A DNA stretch of 64,000 nucleotides, from assembly GCA_020249145.1 (NCBI GenBank), contig JADCGF010000003.1, positions 1 to 64,000 on the forward strand, in the 5' to 3' direction. How positions within the stretch are numbered: the stretch's first letter is position 1; each line of letters opens with the position of its first letter. This DNA is from Roseomonas sp. (GTDB lineage: Bacteria; Pseudomonadota; Alphaproteobacteria; Acetobacterales; Acetobacteraceae). Below the pieces are notes generated by a model, which was not told the origin of the DNA, made no database searches, and worked only from the letters and a program-made list of their open reading frames with translations. Below are positions 53,791 to 62,218 of the stretch, piece after piece. The position numbers were made by a program, and so were the translations under genes.

Positions 53791-54774
53791 CTATTCATCT
53801 CGCTGCGGCCGCGCGAGCAAACGCGCCACCGCTTCCTGCACCGTCACTCTGTCGCGCACTAGATCCGCTACCGCAGCGCAAATCGGCAGGTCAACGCCAA
53901 GCTGTGCCGCGCGCTGAACCAAGGCGGGTGCCGTTGCCACCCCTTCCGTGACACCCTGCCGCGCGGCGAGAATTTCGGTAAGGCTTTCCCCGCGCCCAAG
54001 CGCCATGCCGAGTGATGTATTGCGGCTGCCTGCCCCCGTTGCCGTTAGCAGTAAATCGCCAAGTCCGGAAAGCCCGGCTACCGTATCGGCGCGCCCGCCT
54101 AAAGCGCTGGCGAGGCGCGCGATTTCCGCAAGCCCGCGCGTGATCAACGCGGCGCGTGCATTCTCGCCAAGCCCTGCACCCATCACGGCGCCGGCGGCAA
54201 TCGCGATCACATTCTTCGCGGCACCGCCAATTTCCGCGCCCACCGGATCATCACCGCCGTAAAGCCTGAACCCCGCCGACCCAAGCCGCGCGACGCCAAG
54301 CGCACGCAGGCCGGCATCATGGCTGGCGACCACCGCAGCAGCGGGCAGGCCGCGCGCTATTTCATGGGCGAAATTGGGGCCGCTCAACACACCGGCCAAG
54401 TCACCAGGATTTGTTTGCGCGAGTATTTCAAGCGGCAGCATCAGGCTTTCTGCCTCCACCCCCTTGGCGCAGATCAGCACGGGGGCGGGCAGGGCCGGCA
54501 GGCTGTGCAGCACGGGGCGTAGCGCCTGCGCCGGCACCACCAGCAGAATCAGCGCCGCACCATCCAGCGCCTGGCTGGCATCGGCGGTGACGCTGATGCC
54601 ATCAGGCAGGGTGACGCCCGGCAGCAAGCGTTCATTCGCGCGGCTTTGCTGGATCAAGGCGGCACGCGTCGGATCGCGTGCCCAAAGCATCACGCTTTGC
54701 CCGGCACGCTGCGCCTGAATGGCAAGCGCTGTGCCCCAGGCGCCAGCGCCAATGATGGCGATGTGATCCTTCAT
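53791..54774 (-). CDS. gpsA: Glycerol-3-phosphate dehydrogenase [NAD(P)+]
   Basis: This is a 327-residue GpsA, which makes sn-glycerol-3-phosphate for phospholipids. I start it at ATG 54774 (MKDHIAIIGAGAWGTALAIQ), which overlaps the rlmJ stop (ATGA); ATG 54786 would add four residues. GAGAWGTALA is the NAD-binding loop. CAKGVEAESLMLPLEIL, VLSGPNFAHEIARGLPAA and GAAKNVIAIAAGAVMGAGLG hold the catalytic Lys and substrate residues. A Ser/Thr-rich loop GATGAGSRNTSLG follows. The length is normal. Confidence 0.96.
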   Translation of the reverse strand: MKDHIAIIGAGAWGTALAIQAQRAGQSVMLWARDPTRAALIQQSRANERLLPGVTLPDGISVTADASQALDGAALILLVVPAQALRPVLHSLPALPAPVLICAKGVEAESLMLPLEILAQTNPGDLAGVLSGPNFAHEIARGLPAAAVVASHDAGLRALGVARLGSAGFRLYGGDDPVGAEIGGAAKNVIAIAAGAVMGAGLGENARAALITRGLAEIARLASALGGRADTVAGLSGLGDLLLTATGAGSRNTSLGMALGRGESLTEILAARQGVTEGVATAPALVQRAAQLGVDLPICAAVADLVRDRVTVQEAVARLLARPQRDE

Positions 54775-55595
54775 GGCTTCAGCCATGTCACGGCGCTGCC
54801 CGCGCCCGCTTCATCAGCGCCAAGCCGTGCCAGCAAGGCAGGCAGGATTTCGGCGGCGTCTTCGGCAAAGCCTTGCGGCGGATTGGCGATGACCAACCCG
54901 CTGCCATTCAGCCTTTGCGGATCGGTCGGCTCCCGCAACCACAATTCAGCCGCCAGCAGCGGTGCCACACCCGCTTCCATGAGTGCGTGATGAAAGCCGC
55001 GCACCGGCGCGCGATGCTTGATGGGATACCAGGCGGCGATGATGGCAGCGCGGAAGCGATGGCGCAGCATGGCCATGGCTTCGGTGATGCGGCCGTAATC
55101 GCCTTCCTGTTCGAAGGGCGGGTCAATCAGTACCAGGCCGCGCTTTTCGGGAAACGGCGTCAGGGCGCGCAAGGCTTCCCAGGCATCGCGCTTATGCACG
55201 GCAACCTGCGTGTCGCGCTTGAAATATGCCTTGAGTGTCGCGTGATCTTCCGGGTGCAATTCCACCGCCATCAGCCGATCCTGCGCCCGCAGCGCAGCGC
55301 GGATCAGTGCCGGCGATCCCGGATAGAAGGCCGGAAAACCCGCCTGCCGTAGGGCTTCAAGGAATGGCGCCAGCGCCGGGTTGGTGCTGGCGGCCAGCCG
55401 CAGCGCGCCGCGCGCCGCTTCCCCTGTGCGGGCAGCTTCCGATGCAGCAAGATCATAAAGGCCGCAGCCGGCATGCGTATCCAAAACCGCAAAAGGCGTG
55501 GGCTTGCGCTTGAGTGCCGCCAGCAGCGACAACAGCAAGGCATGCTTCAGGCAATCCGCGTGATTGCCGGCATGAAAGGCGTGGCGATAATTCAT
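54771..55595 (-). CDS. rlmJ: 23S rRNA (adenine2030-N6)-methyltransferase
   Basis: This is a 274-residue RlmJ. The N-terminus MNYRHAFHAGNHADCLKHAL is the family hallmark. The SAM loop is VLDTHAGCGLYDL, and the catalytic DPPF-type motif is LVLIDPPFEQEGDY. GLVIANPPQGF lies near the C-terminus. It modifies A2030 in 23S rRNA early in assembly. It starts three bases after iolE, so it may be read from the inositol promoter as well as its own. Confidence 0.95.
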   Translation of the reverse strand: MNYRHAFHAGNHADCLKHALLLSLLAALKRKPTPFAVLDTHAGCGLYDLAASEAARTGEAARGALRLAASTNPALAPFLEALRQAGFPAFYPGSPALIRAALRAQDRLMAVELHPEDHATLKAYFKRDTQVAVHKRDAWEALRALTPFPEKRGLVLIDPPFEQEGDYGRITEAMAMLRHRFRAAIIAAWYPIKHRAPVRGFHHALMEAGVAPLLAAELWLREPTDPQRLNGSGLVIANPPQGFAEDAAEILPALLARLGADEAGAGSAVTWLKP

Positions 55596-55598
55596 GCC

Positions 55599-56486
55599 TC
55601 ACCCAAAAGCATCGCGCGCGAGCCGCACCAGATTGTCATGCCCCATGCGCGCATAGGTCAGCGGATGCGCCTTGGCGGGGTCTTGTTCGGCTTCCACCAC
55701 CAGCCAGCCGGCATAGCCTGCTTCCGCCAAAGGCTTCAGCACCGCGGTATAATCAACAGCGCCATCGCCCGGCACGGTGAAGACGCCGTCAAGCACTGCG
55801 GCCAGAAAGGGAAGATCACGCGCTTTCGCTTCTTGCAGCACCGCCGCGCGGATATCCTTGCAATGCACATGCACAATCCGTCCCGCATGCTGGCGCGCCG
55901 CCAGCGCGGGATCACCGCCGGCAAAACTCAAATGTCCGGTATCAAGCAAAAGCCCGATCTCAGGCCCGGTCAGCGCCATCAGCCGGTCAATCTCGGCTTG
56001 GGTTTCGATGACCGTGCCGATATGATGATGATAGGCAAGCCAAAGCCCGCGCGCCTTGAGCCGCCGCGCAAATTCCGCAATACGCGGCGCGAAAATTTCC
56101 CAATCGGCATCGGTCATGACGGGACGTTGTGACAAAGGGATAGTCTTTTCGCCGTGAATGGCGCGCGCCACCTCGGCATGCACCATCACCTCGCAGCCCA
56201 TCGCACTCAGCAGCGCGATATGCGGTTCAGCCGCGGCCATTTCGGCATCCACATCGCGTTCCAACAAGCGTGAAGCATACCAGCCGGAAACCAGATCAAG
56301 CCCATGTCGCGCCAGGATCGGGCGCAGTACGGCGGCATCGCGCGGAAACTTATTGCCAAGCTCAAAGCCCGCAAAGCCGGCCTGCCTGCCTTCAGCAAGG
56401 CAGGTTTCGAGCGGCGTGGCCGCACCCAATTCCGGCATATCATCATTAGTCCAGGTGAGCGGATTGATCCCAAGACGAATGCGCAT
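55599..56486 (-). CDS. iolE: myo-Inosose-2 dehydratase
   Basis: This is a 295-residue TIM-barrel enzyme that dehydrates 2-keto-myo-inositol in inositol catabolism. GINPLTWTNDDMPELG at the start is the IolE signature. The metal ligands are expected in LAYHHHIGTVIET, LLLDTGHLSFAGGDP and HVHCKDIR, plus a final Glu in LVVEAEQDP. The length is normal. It is three bases from the iolD stop, so the two are co-transcribed. Confidence 0.95.
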   Translation of the reverse strand: MRIRLGINPLTWTNDDMPELGAATPLETCLAEGRQAGFAGFELGNKFPRDAAVLRPILARHGLDLVSGWYASRLLERDVDAEMAAAEPHIALLSAMGCEVMVHAEVARAIHGEKTIPLSQRPVMTDADWEIFAPRIAEFARRLKARGLWLAYHHHIGTVIETQAEIDRLMALTGPEIGLLLDTGHLSFAGGDPALAARQHAGRIVHVHCKDIRAAVLQEAKARDLPFLAAVLDGVFTVPGDGAVDYTAVLKPLAEAGYAGWLVVEAEQDPAKAHPLTYARMGHDNLVRLARDAFG

Positions 56487-56488
56487 GA

Positions 56489-58327
56489 TCAGCCCCCTTC
56501 CGCCTGATGGCGACGCTTCGCTTCATAATCGCTGCGCGCGGCCTTTTGCGCGGGGGAATGCGGTGCTGCGCTGACCGGCACTTCCCACCAGGCGCCGCCT
56601 TCGGCGGTGCCGCTTTCCGGATCTGTATCAATCACGATCACTTGCGTGCGCTTGGCGGCAAAGGCGGCGGGCAGCGCGGCTTCCAGCGCGGCGATATCGC
56701 TGACCTTGCGTGCCTCTGCGCCCAACGCCGCGGCATGGCCAGCGAAATCAATGCGCGGCGCGGCATCGGCCAACAGATTATTGAAGCCGACGCCCCCCGT
56801 GCCGCGCTGCAGGCGATGAATGCAACCAAAGCCGCGATTATCAAGCACAATGATCATGAGCTTCGCGCCAAGTGCGATGGAAGTCGCGATTTCGCTATTC
56901 ATCATCAGATAGCTGCCATCACCTACCATGACCACGACTTCACGTTTTGGCGCCGCAAGCTTGGCGCCAAGGCCCCCCGCGATTTCATAGCCCATGCAGG
57001 AATAGCCATATTCCAGGTGATAGCCTGTGCCATCTTTCGCGCGCCACAGCTTGTGCAATTCGCCGGGCAGGCCGCCGGCGGCGCAAACCACCATGCCCTG
57101 TCGCGGCATGGCGCGATTGACTGCACCCAGAACCTGCGCATCCAAGGGCAGGGCAGCATCTTTGCCTTTGGGTGCGGCGGTAACGCGATCCACCACGCGC
57201 TGCCATTGTTGGACGGCGTTGCGCGCCTTCACTTGCCAGGCGTGCGGCGCTGCCCAGGCACCAAGCGATTCAGAGAGTGCTTCAACCCCACGCGCAGCAT
57301 CAGCCACCAAAGGCAGCGCGCCGTGCTTATGCGCATCAAAGCCCGCAACATTCAGGCCAATCACGTGCGCCTTTGGAAACAGCGCACGAGACCCGGTTGA
57401 GAAATCCTGCAACCTGGTGCCAATCGCCAGAACAACATCGGCCTTTTCGGCAAGCGCATTGGCCGCCGTCGTGCCGGTCACGCCAATGCCGCCCAAATTG
57501 CCAGGTGCATCCCAAGCAAGGCTGCCCTTGCCGGCCTGGGTTTCGGCATAAGGAATGCCGTGGCGCGCAACAAATCTCTCCAGCGCCGCCTCCGAGCGCG
57601 CATATTTCACGCCGCCGCCGATGATGATGATCGGGCGTTTCGCTTGCGCAAGCATCGCGGCGGCAGCAGCAAGTTCCCGCGCATCCGGCTCCGCGGCACG
57701 CGGGCGCCAAAGGCGCTTGCGGAAGAAGGCGGCGGGCCATGCCATGGCTTCCGTCTGCACATCCTGCGGGAAGGCCAGCGTGACAGGACCGCATTCGGCG
57801 GGATCGGTCAGCACCCGCATGGCGGCGGGCAGCGCGACCAGCAATTGTTCGGCGCGCGTGATGCGATCGAAATAGCGCGACACAGGCCGGAAGCAATCAT
57901 TCGCGGAAAGCGTCGCATCGCCGAAATCCTCGATCTGCTGCAAGACCGGATCCGGGCGCCGGCTGGCAAAGACATCGCCAGGCAACAGCAAAAGGGGCAG
58001 GCGATTCGCATGCGCCACGGCCGCCGCCGTCACCATATTGGTCGCACCCGGCCCGATGGAGCTTGTACAGGCCATGATGCGCCGCCGCGCATGGGTTTTG
58101 GCGTAAGCAACCGCAGCAAGCGCCATGGCCTGTTCATGATGCGCGCGAAAAACCGGCAGCCTGCCGCGATGCGCTTCCAGCGCCGGCCCCAGCCCGGCGA
58201 CATTGCCATGGCCGAAAATGGCCCAGACACCGCCGAAAAGCGGCAGGGCCTTGCCATCAATCTCGGTCTCCTGCGCCGCCAGGAAGCGGACCACGGCCTC
58301 AGCCGCGGTCAGAGTGAGGCTCGCCAT
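56489..58327 (-). CDS. iolD: 3D-(3,5/4)-trihydroxycyclohexane-1,2-dione hydrolase
   Basis: This is a 612-residue thiamine diphosphate enzyme that opens the ring of the IolE product. The start is ATG 58327 (MASLTLTAAEAVVRFLAAQE), with GAGGAGAT just upstream; the longer frame to 58426 is only open. Features: the N-terminal GHGNVAGLGPALEAH, RRIMACTSSIGPGATNMVTA, the central Rossmann domain PIIIIGGGVKYARSE, and the ThDP motif VMVGDGSYLMMNSEIATS with its Asp and Asn. It diverges from iolG across 97 bases, which should hold the shared control region. Confidence 0.96.
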   Translation of the reverse strand: MASLTLTAAEAVVRFLAAQETEIDGKALPLFGGVWAIFGHGNVAGLGPALEAHRGRLPVFRAHHEQAMALAAVAYAKTHARRRIMACTSSIGPGATNMVTAAAVAHANRLPLLLLPGDVFASRRPDPVLQQIEDFGDATLSANDCFRPVSRYFDRITRAEQLLVALPAAMRVLTDPAECGPVTLAFPQDVQTEAMAWPAAFFRKRLWRPRAAEPDARELAAAAAMLAQAKRPIIIIGGGVKYARSEAALERFVARHGIPYAETQAGKGSLAWDAPGNLGGIGVTGTTAANALAEKADVVLAIGTRLQDFSTGSRALFPKAHVIGLNVAGFDAHKHGALPLVADAARGVEALSESLGAWAAPHAWQVKARNAVQQWQRVVDRVTAAPKGKDAALPLDAQVLGAVNRAMPRQGMVVCAAGGLPGELHKLWRAKDGTGYHLEYGYSCMGYEIAGGLGAKLAAPKREVVVMVGDGSYLMMNSEIATSIALGAKLMIIVLDNRGFGCIHRLQRGTGGVGFNNLLADAAPRIDFAGHAAALGAEARKVSDIAALEAALPAAFAAKRTQVIVIDTDPESGTAEGGAWWEVPVSAAPHSPAQKAARSDYEAKRRHQAEGG

Positions 58328-58424
58328 GGAATCTCCTCGCCTGGGGGTATCGTTCTGCCTTTCTTGCGTGTTACGGTCATTGAAACCACTGCGCAAGAAC
58401 CGCCCAGGAAACGCCACACCACAC

Positions 58425-59411
58425 ATGCTGATTTTCGCTCAATTCGGCGCTGGACGTATCGGCGCCATCCATGCCGCCAATCTTGCTGCGTCAGGTCGCG
58501 CCAGGCTGAAGCATGTGGTGGATATCAATGCCGAAGCGGCGTCCTCATTGGCGGGGCGTTATGGCGCGCGCGTCAGTGATACCGCAAGCGCCTTGGCTGA
58601 CCCCGAGGTTGGCGCGGTAATCATCGCGTCTTCCACCGATACCCATGCTGATCTGGTGATTGCCGCGGCACGACAGGGCAAGGCGATATTTTGCGAAAAG
58701 CCGATTGATCTTGCGCTGCCGCGTGTGGATGCCTGCCTTGCGGAAGTGGCCAAGGCCGGCGTGCCCATGCTGGTAGGCTTCAATCGGCGCTTTGATCCTT
58801 CCTTTGCGGAGCTGCATCGCCGCATCGCCGAAGGTGCTATTGGCGCGGTGGGACAAGTGATCATCACCAGCCGCGACCCGGCCCCACCACCGATTTCCTA
58901 TGTGAAGGTCTCGGGCGGGTTGTTCCGCGACATGACCATTCATGATTTTGATATGGCGCGCTGGATGTTGGGTGAAGAACCGTATGAGGTCTTCGCCTAT
59001 GGCGCCAATCTGGTGGATCAGGCGATTGGCGCTGCCGGCGATATTGATGGCGCCATGGTGCTGCTGCGCACGCCAAGTGGGCGCATGGCGCATATCAACA
59101 ATAGCCGGCGTGCGACTTATGGCTATGACCAGCGCGTGGAGGTTTTTGGCAGTGGCGGGCGCTTGCTTGCAGGTAATCGCACGCCCACCACGGTGGAATT
59201 GGCCGATGGTCAGGCGGTCTCAACCGACAAGCCGCTGCATTTCTTTCTGGAACGCTATGCCGATGCCTATCGCATCGAATTGGTGGCCTTCATTGATGCC
59301 GTCTTGAACAAATCCCCCATGCCCGTTGGCGCGGAAGATGGCCGCCGCGCCCTGGTTTTGGCGGAGGCCGCCAATGCGTCACTCAGCACCGGCAAGCCCG
59401 TGAGGCTGTGA
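58425..59411 (+). CDS. iolG: Inositol 2-dehydrogenase, Gfo/Idh/MocA family
   Basis: This is a 328-residue NAD-dependent dehydrogenase. The start is ATG 58425 (MLIFAQFGAGRIGAIHAANL), so the Rossmann loop GAGRIG is at residues 8-13; the open frame back to 58203 lies antisense to iolD. IFCEKPIDLALPRVDACL has the catalytic Lys of EKP, and GGLFRDMTIHDFDMARWMLG has the Asp and His of the active site. The pairing with iolD and iolE supports inositol as substrate. Its stop overlaps the next start (TGATG). Confidence 0.93.
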   Translation: MLIFAQFGAGRIGAIHAANLAASGRARLKHVVDINAEAASSLAGRYGARVSDTASALADPEVGAVIIASSTDTHADLVIAAARQGKAIFCEKPIDLALPRVDACLAEVAKAGVPMLVGFNRRFDPSFAELHRRIAEGAIGAVGQVIITSRDPAPPPISYVKVSGGLFRDMTIHDFDMARWMLGEEPYEVFAYGANLVDQAIGAAGDIDGAMVLLRTPSGRMAHINNSRRATYGYDQRVEVFGSGGRLLAGNRTPTTVELADGQAVSTDKPLHFFLERYADAYRIELVAFIDAVLNKSPMPVGAEDGRRALVLAEAANASLSTGKPVRL

Positions 59412-60200
59412 TGGGCGCGCTGCCGAAAATCTCGCTCGCTGGGCGGCATATCCTGATCACGGGTGGCACCCAGGGCATCGGAGAGGGCTGTGCTTTAGCG
59501 GCGGCTGAGGCTGGCGCCAGTGCCATTACCATCACGGGCCGGCATGAGGGGCGCGGCGCCGCGATAGTGGAAAAGCTTCACACATTCGGGGCGCGTGCAT
59601 TTTTTTGCGGCTGATCTGGCGGATGCCGAACCCGTTGCCCGCATTGTCCCTGAAGCTGAAGCGAAGCTTGGCCTGGTGGATGGGCTGATCAATGCGGCGG
59701 GGCTTACGGATCGCGGCAGTATTCTGGATACGCCAGTGGCACTTTGGGATCGGTTTTTTGCGGTGAATGCGCGCGCACCTTTTCAATTGACGCAGGCGAT
59801 GGCGCAACGCTTGAACCACGCCAAACGCCCCGGCGCGATCGTGAACATCATCACCATGTCAAGTCATGGCGGCCAGCCTTTCCTGACCGCCTATGCGGCT
59901 TCCAAGGGCGCGCTTGCGACACTCACGAAAAACACCGCGCTCGGCCTCAGGCCCATGCGCATTCGCGTCAACGGCATCAATCTTGGCTGGGCGGATACGC
60001 CGGGTGAACATGTGATCCAGCAGCGCGATGGCAATCCGCCCGATTGGCTGCCCAAGGCCGAAGCCGCGCAGCCCTTCGGGCGGCTGATCAAGCCCGCCGA
60101 TGTGGCAGGGCTTGCGATTTATCTGCTGTCCGACGCCGCAGAGATGATTACCGGCGCCTTGGTGGATTTCGATCAGAATGTCATGGGGGCTTATACGTGA
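59411..60200 (+). pseudogene. SDR-family oxidoreductase, frameshifted at a 7-T run
   Basis: The first frame from ATG 59411 gives 67 residues with the Rossmann motif TGGTQGIGEGCALAAAEAGA and ends in TGA at 59612-59614. The second frame continues the same protein from about 59601 to 60200: AADLADAEPV, LINAAGLTDRGSI, SSHGGQPFLTAYAASKGALA (catalytic Ser, Tyr and Lys) and the C-terminal SDR end. The frames join if the seven Ts at 59600-59606 are read as six. It may be a real mutation, a base-calling error, or slippage that still makes some full protein. It is coupled to iolG. Confidence 0.85.
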
Positions 60201-60270
60201 ACCCCGCCGAATTGCAGCGCCGCCTTGCGCCCTTGGCGCCTATTGCGCGGGATGCCGCCGCACTCTCCGC
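60197..60270 (+). pseudogene. First codons of a lost gene, perhaps inositol monophosphatase family
   Basis: GTG 60197 overlaps the SDR stop (GTGA) and reads VNPAELQRRLAPLAPIARDA before the frame meets foreign sequence. The short helix LxxLAPIARDAAALSA is like the N-terminus of inositol monophosphatase-type enzymes, which often sit in such loci, but about 24 codons are too few for certainty. The frame then runs out at 60314-60316. Confidence 0.5.
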
Positions 60271-60683
60271 GCGCCGGCAAGATCGCCCAAATGGGCACGC
60301 CGCGGGACGTTTATGACGAACCCGCCGATGCCTTCATCGCTGATTTCATGGGTGAGGCGAATGTCCTGGCAGGCGAGGTGCTTGGCCCCGGGCGTATCTT
60401 GCTGGCAGGTGTTGCGCTTGAAACCAGGCTTCGCCCCCAGCCACCCGGCGCGGCCTTGCTCGCGATCCGGCCGGAAGCTGTCTCTCTCCATCGGGAAGGG
60501 GAGGGGCTGCCCGGCCAGATCAAGCGCGCAGCGTTTTTGGGCCAGACACATGAATATAAAGTGGCGACACCAGCCGGGCAGTTATTCATCGTCGCGCCAG
60601 CGGGGGCGCCAGTATTCGCGCCAGGGGAGGAGGTGCGGTGCCGGGTGGAAAGGGCTATCGCGCTCAGGCAGGTCGGGGAATAG
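60270..60683 (+). pseudogene. C-terminal remnant of a sugar-type ABC transporter ATPase
   Basis: In another frame from about 60270, the sequence AGKIAQMGTPRDVYDEPADA and then FIADFMGEANVLAGEVLGPG is the standard end of the nucleotide-binding domain of MalK/PotA/UgpC ATPases. A TOBE domain follows (LLAIRPEAVSLHREGEGLPG, then GQTHEYKVATPAGQLF) and stops at 60681-60683. Walker A, the signature and Walker B are all missing. The junction near 60270 joins it directly to the start of another gene, so a deletion removed the rest of the transporter. Confidence 0.85.
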
Positions 60684-61067
60684 CGGATACGACCCCCGTG
60701 ACGCAGCGATCGAAGGTTATGTCAAACAAATCAAATGCCTGATCTTGTCTGAAATGGCCGAGCTTTCCTGCGGCGCGCCTGTGGGGGCATCGGCGCCCCC
60801 GAAATGCGCCCGGTTGGCCCAAGGGCACCTTTCGGGCAGGGCTGCCCCGGAAGGGCAAGGCGGGCGCTTTGCGATCCTGTCTGGGGGGAGGGGCTGATCG
60901 GCGCGCGTGATAATTCTGCCACAGTAAAGGGCGGATAAGACACTTCGGGGCTACATGAGCTATTCAAGACTAGCGTAGAACGCGAAACATCTTCAAAAGA
61001 CGTTAGACATTACCGGCTCGATTCCGTTTGCGTAATCGCGGCCCTGAAACCGAGACGAGGAAAGATC
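60684..61067. other. Intergenic region with no supported gene
   Basis: Several short open frames occur, but none has family similarity or a ribosome-binding site. GGGGGC near 60783 and GCCCCC near 60794 can form a short hairpin that may end the decayed iol transcript. The last 150 bases become AT-richer and should carry the promoter of the porin gene; I cannot point to a convincing -35/-10 pair. GAGGAAAG at 61057-61064 is the porin's ribosome-binding site. Confidence 0.6.
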
Positions 61068-62138
61068 ATGAGCTTGAAAAAAACCCTTCTGGCCGCTGCG
61101 GCGTTGGTAGCGATGCCGGTTCTGGCGCAGGCCCAGCCGATCAGCGGGCTATACCTTGGCGCCGGTATCGGTGGGAACTACCTTGCCGAGACAGACATCA
61201 CAGGTTCATCGGCTTCCGATAAAACTAATTTGTCCGCCTTGCTCGGCGACAACATTTCCGGTGATTTTTCCTGGGGTTATGTCGGTGTCCTGAGCCTGGG
61301 CTGGGGGTTTGGCAACGGTCTCCGCGCTGAAATTGAAGGCAACTACCGCCAAAACGATGTTTCTTCGCTGAGGGCGACCCCAACCTTGAGTGGGGTGACG
61401 GGCACAGCGAAAAGCTACGGTGCCATGTTGAATCTTCTCTATGATATCAACGTGAATGGTGCGCTTGGCGGCATCACTCCCTATATCGGCGGTGGTGTTG
61501 GTTACATTTGGCACGATTATGAAGATGTCGGAACGAATTCGGGCGGCGTCAAGAATGTGCTGAATGGTGATAGCGGTGCTTTCGGCGGCCAAGCGATTTT
61601 GGGGCTTTCGCTGCCCATCTCGTCCGTGCCTGGTTTGGCTGTGACCGCTGAGTATCGCTTCATGATGACGGCTGGCCATGAAATTGACTCCAACAGCGCA
61701 GGTAGCCGCACGAAAGCTGACGTGGACAACGTCAACCACTCCCTCCTCGTTGGCCTGCGCTACGCCTTCAACGCCGCCCCGGCGGTTGCTGCCGCCGCGC
61801 CTGTCGCTGCGGCCCGCACCTTCCTGGTCTTCTTTGACTGGAGCAAGGCGGACCTGACGGATCGCGCCCGCCAGATCATTGGCGAAGCTGCGTCTTCCCG
61901 TGGCGCTGGCGTGACCCGCATTGAAGTCAATGGCTTCACGGACCGTTCCGGCCCGGCGGATTACAACATGCAGCTTTCGATCCGCCGCGCGAATGCGGTG
62001 GCCGCTGAGCTGGTGCGCCGCGGCGTGCCGCGCAATGAAATCGTGACCCGCGGCTTCGGCGAAGAAAACAACCTCGTGCCGACCGCCGATGGCGTGCGTG
62101 AACCGCAGAACCGCCGCGTGGAAATCATCCTGAGGTAA
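61068..62138 (+). CDS. OmpA-family outer membrane protein
   Basis: This is a 356-residue protein. The signal peptide MSLKKTLLAAAALVAMPVLA is cut near AQA. Residues about 25-235 form an eight-stranded barrel with alternating hydrophobic strands (GLYLGAGIGGNYL, LSLGWGFGNGLRAEIEGNY, LLVGLRYAF). An Ala-rich linker follows. The C-terminal OmpA domain has the peptidoglycan-binding motif NGFTDRSGPADYNMQLSIRR with Asp and Arg, and ends NRRVEIILR. It ties the outer membrane to the cell wall. A terminator follows at once. Confidence 0.95.
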   Translation: MSLKKTLLAAAALVAMPVLAQAQPISGLYLGAGIGGNYLAETDITGSSASDKTNLSALLGDNISGDFSWGYVGVLSLGWGFGNGLRAEIEGNYRQNDVSSLRATPTLSGVTGTAKSYGAMLNLLYDINVNGALGGITPYIGGGVGYIWHDYEDVGTNSGGVKNVLNGDSGAFGGQAILGLSLPISSVPGLAVTAEYRFMMTAGHEIDSNSAGSRTKADVDNVNHSLLVGLRYAFNAAPAVAAAAPVAAARTFLVFFDWSKADLTDRARQIIGEAASSRGAGVTRIEVNGFTDRSGPADYNMQLSIRRANAVAAELVRRGVPRNEIVTRGFGEENNLVPTADGVREPQNRRVEIILR

Positions 62139-62167
62139 TTCAGGAAGCTTCTTCTCGGAAAAGATTG

Positions 62168-62191
62168 GGGGCGCCGCAAGGCGCCCCTTTT
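62168..62191 (+). terminator. Intrinsic terminator after the OmpA-like gene
   Basis: GGGGCGCC at 62168-62175 pairs with GGCGCCCC at 62180-62187 around GCAA, followed by TTTT at 62188-62191. This is a strong hairpin 29 bases after the stop codon and also separates the convergent TctC gene. Confidence 0.85.
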
Positions 62192-62218
62192 CATTCCGGT
62201 GTTGCGATAAAAAAAACT

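Noticed and set aside
60664..60967. Short open frames on both strands between the ABC remnant and the porin
   Set aside because: None has family similarity, a plausible ribosome-binding site or consistent codon bias.
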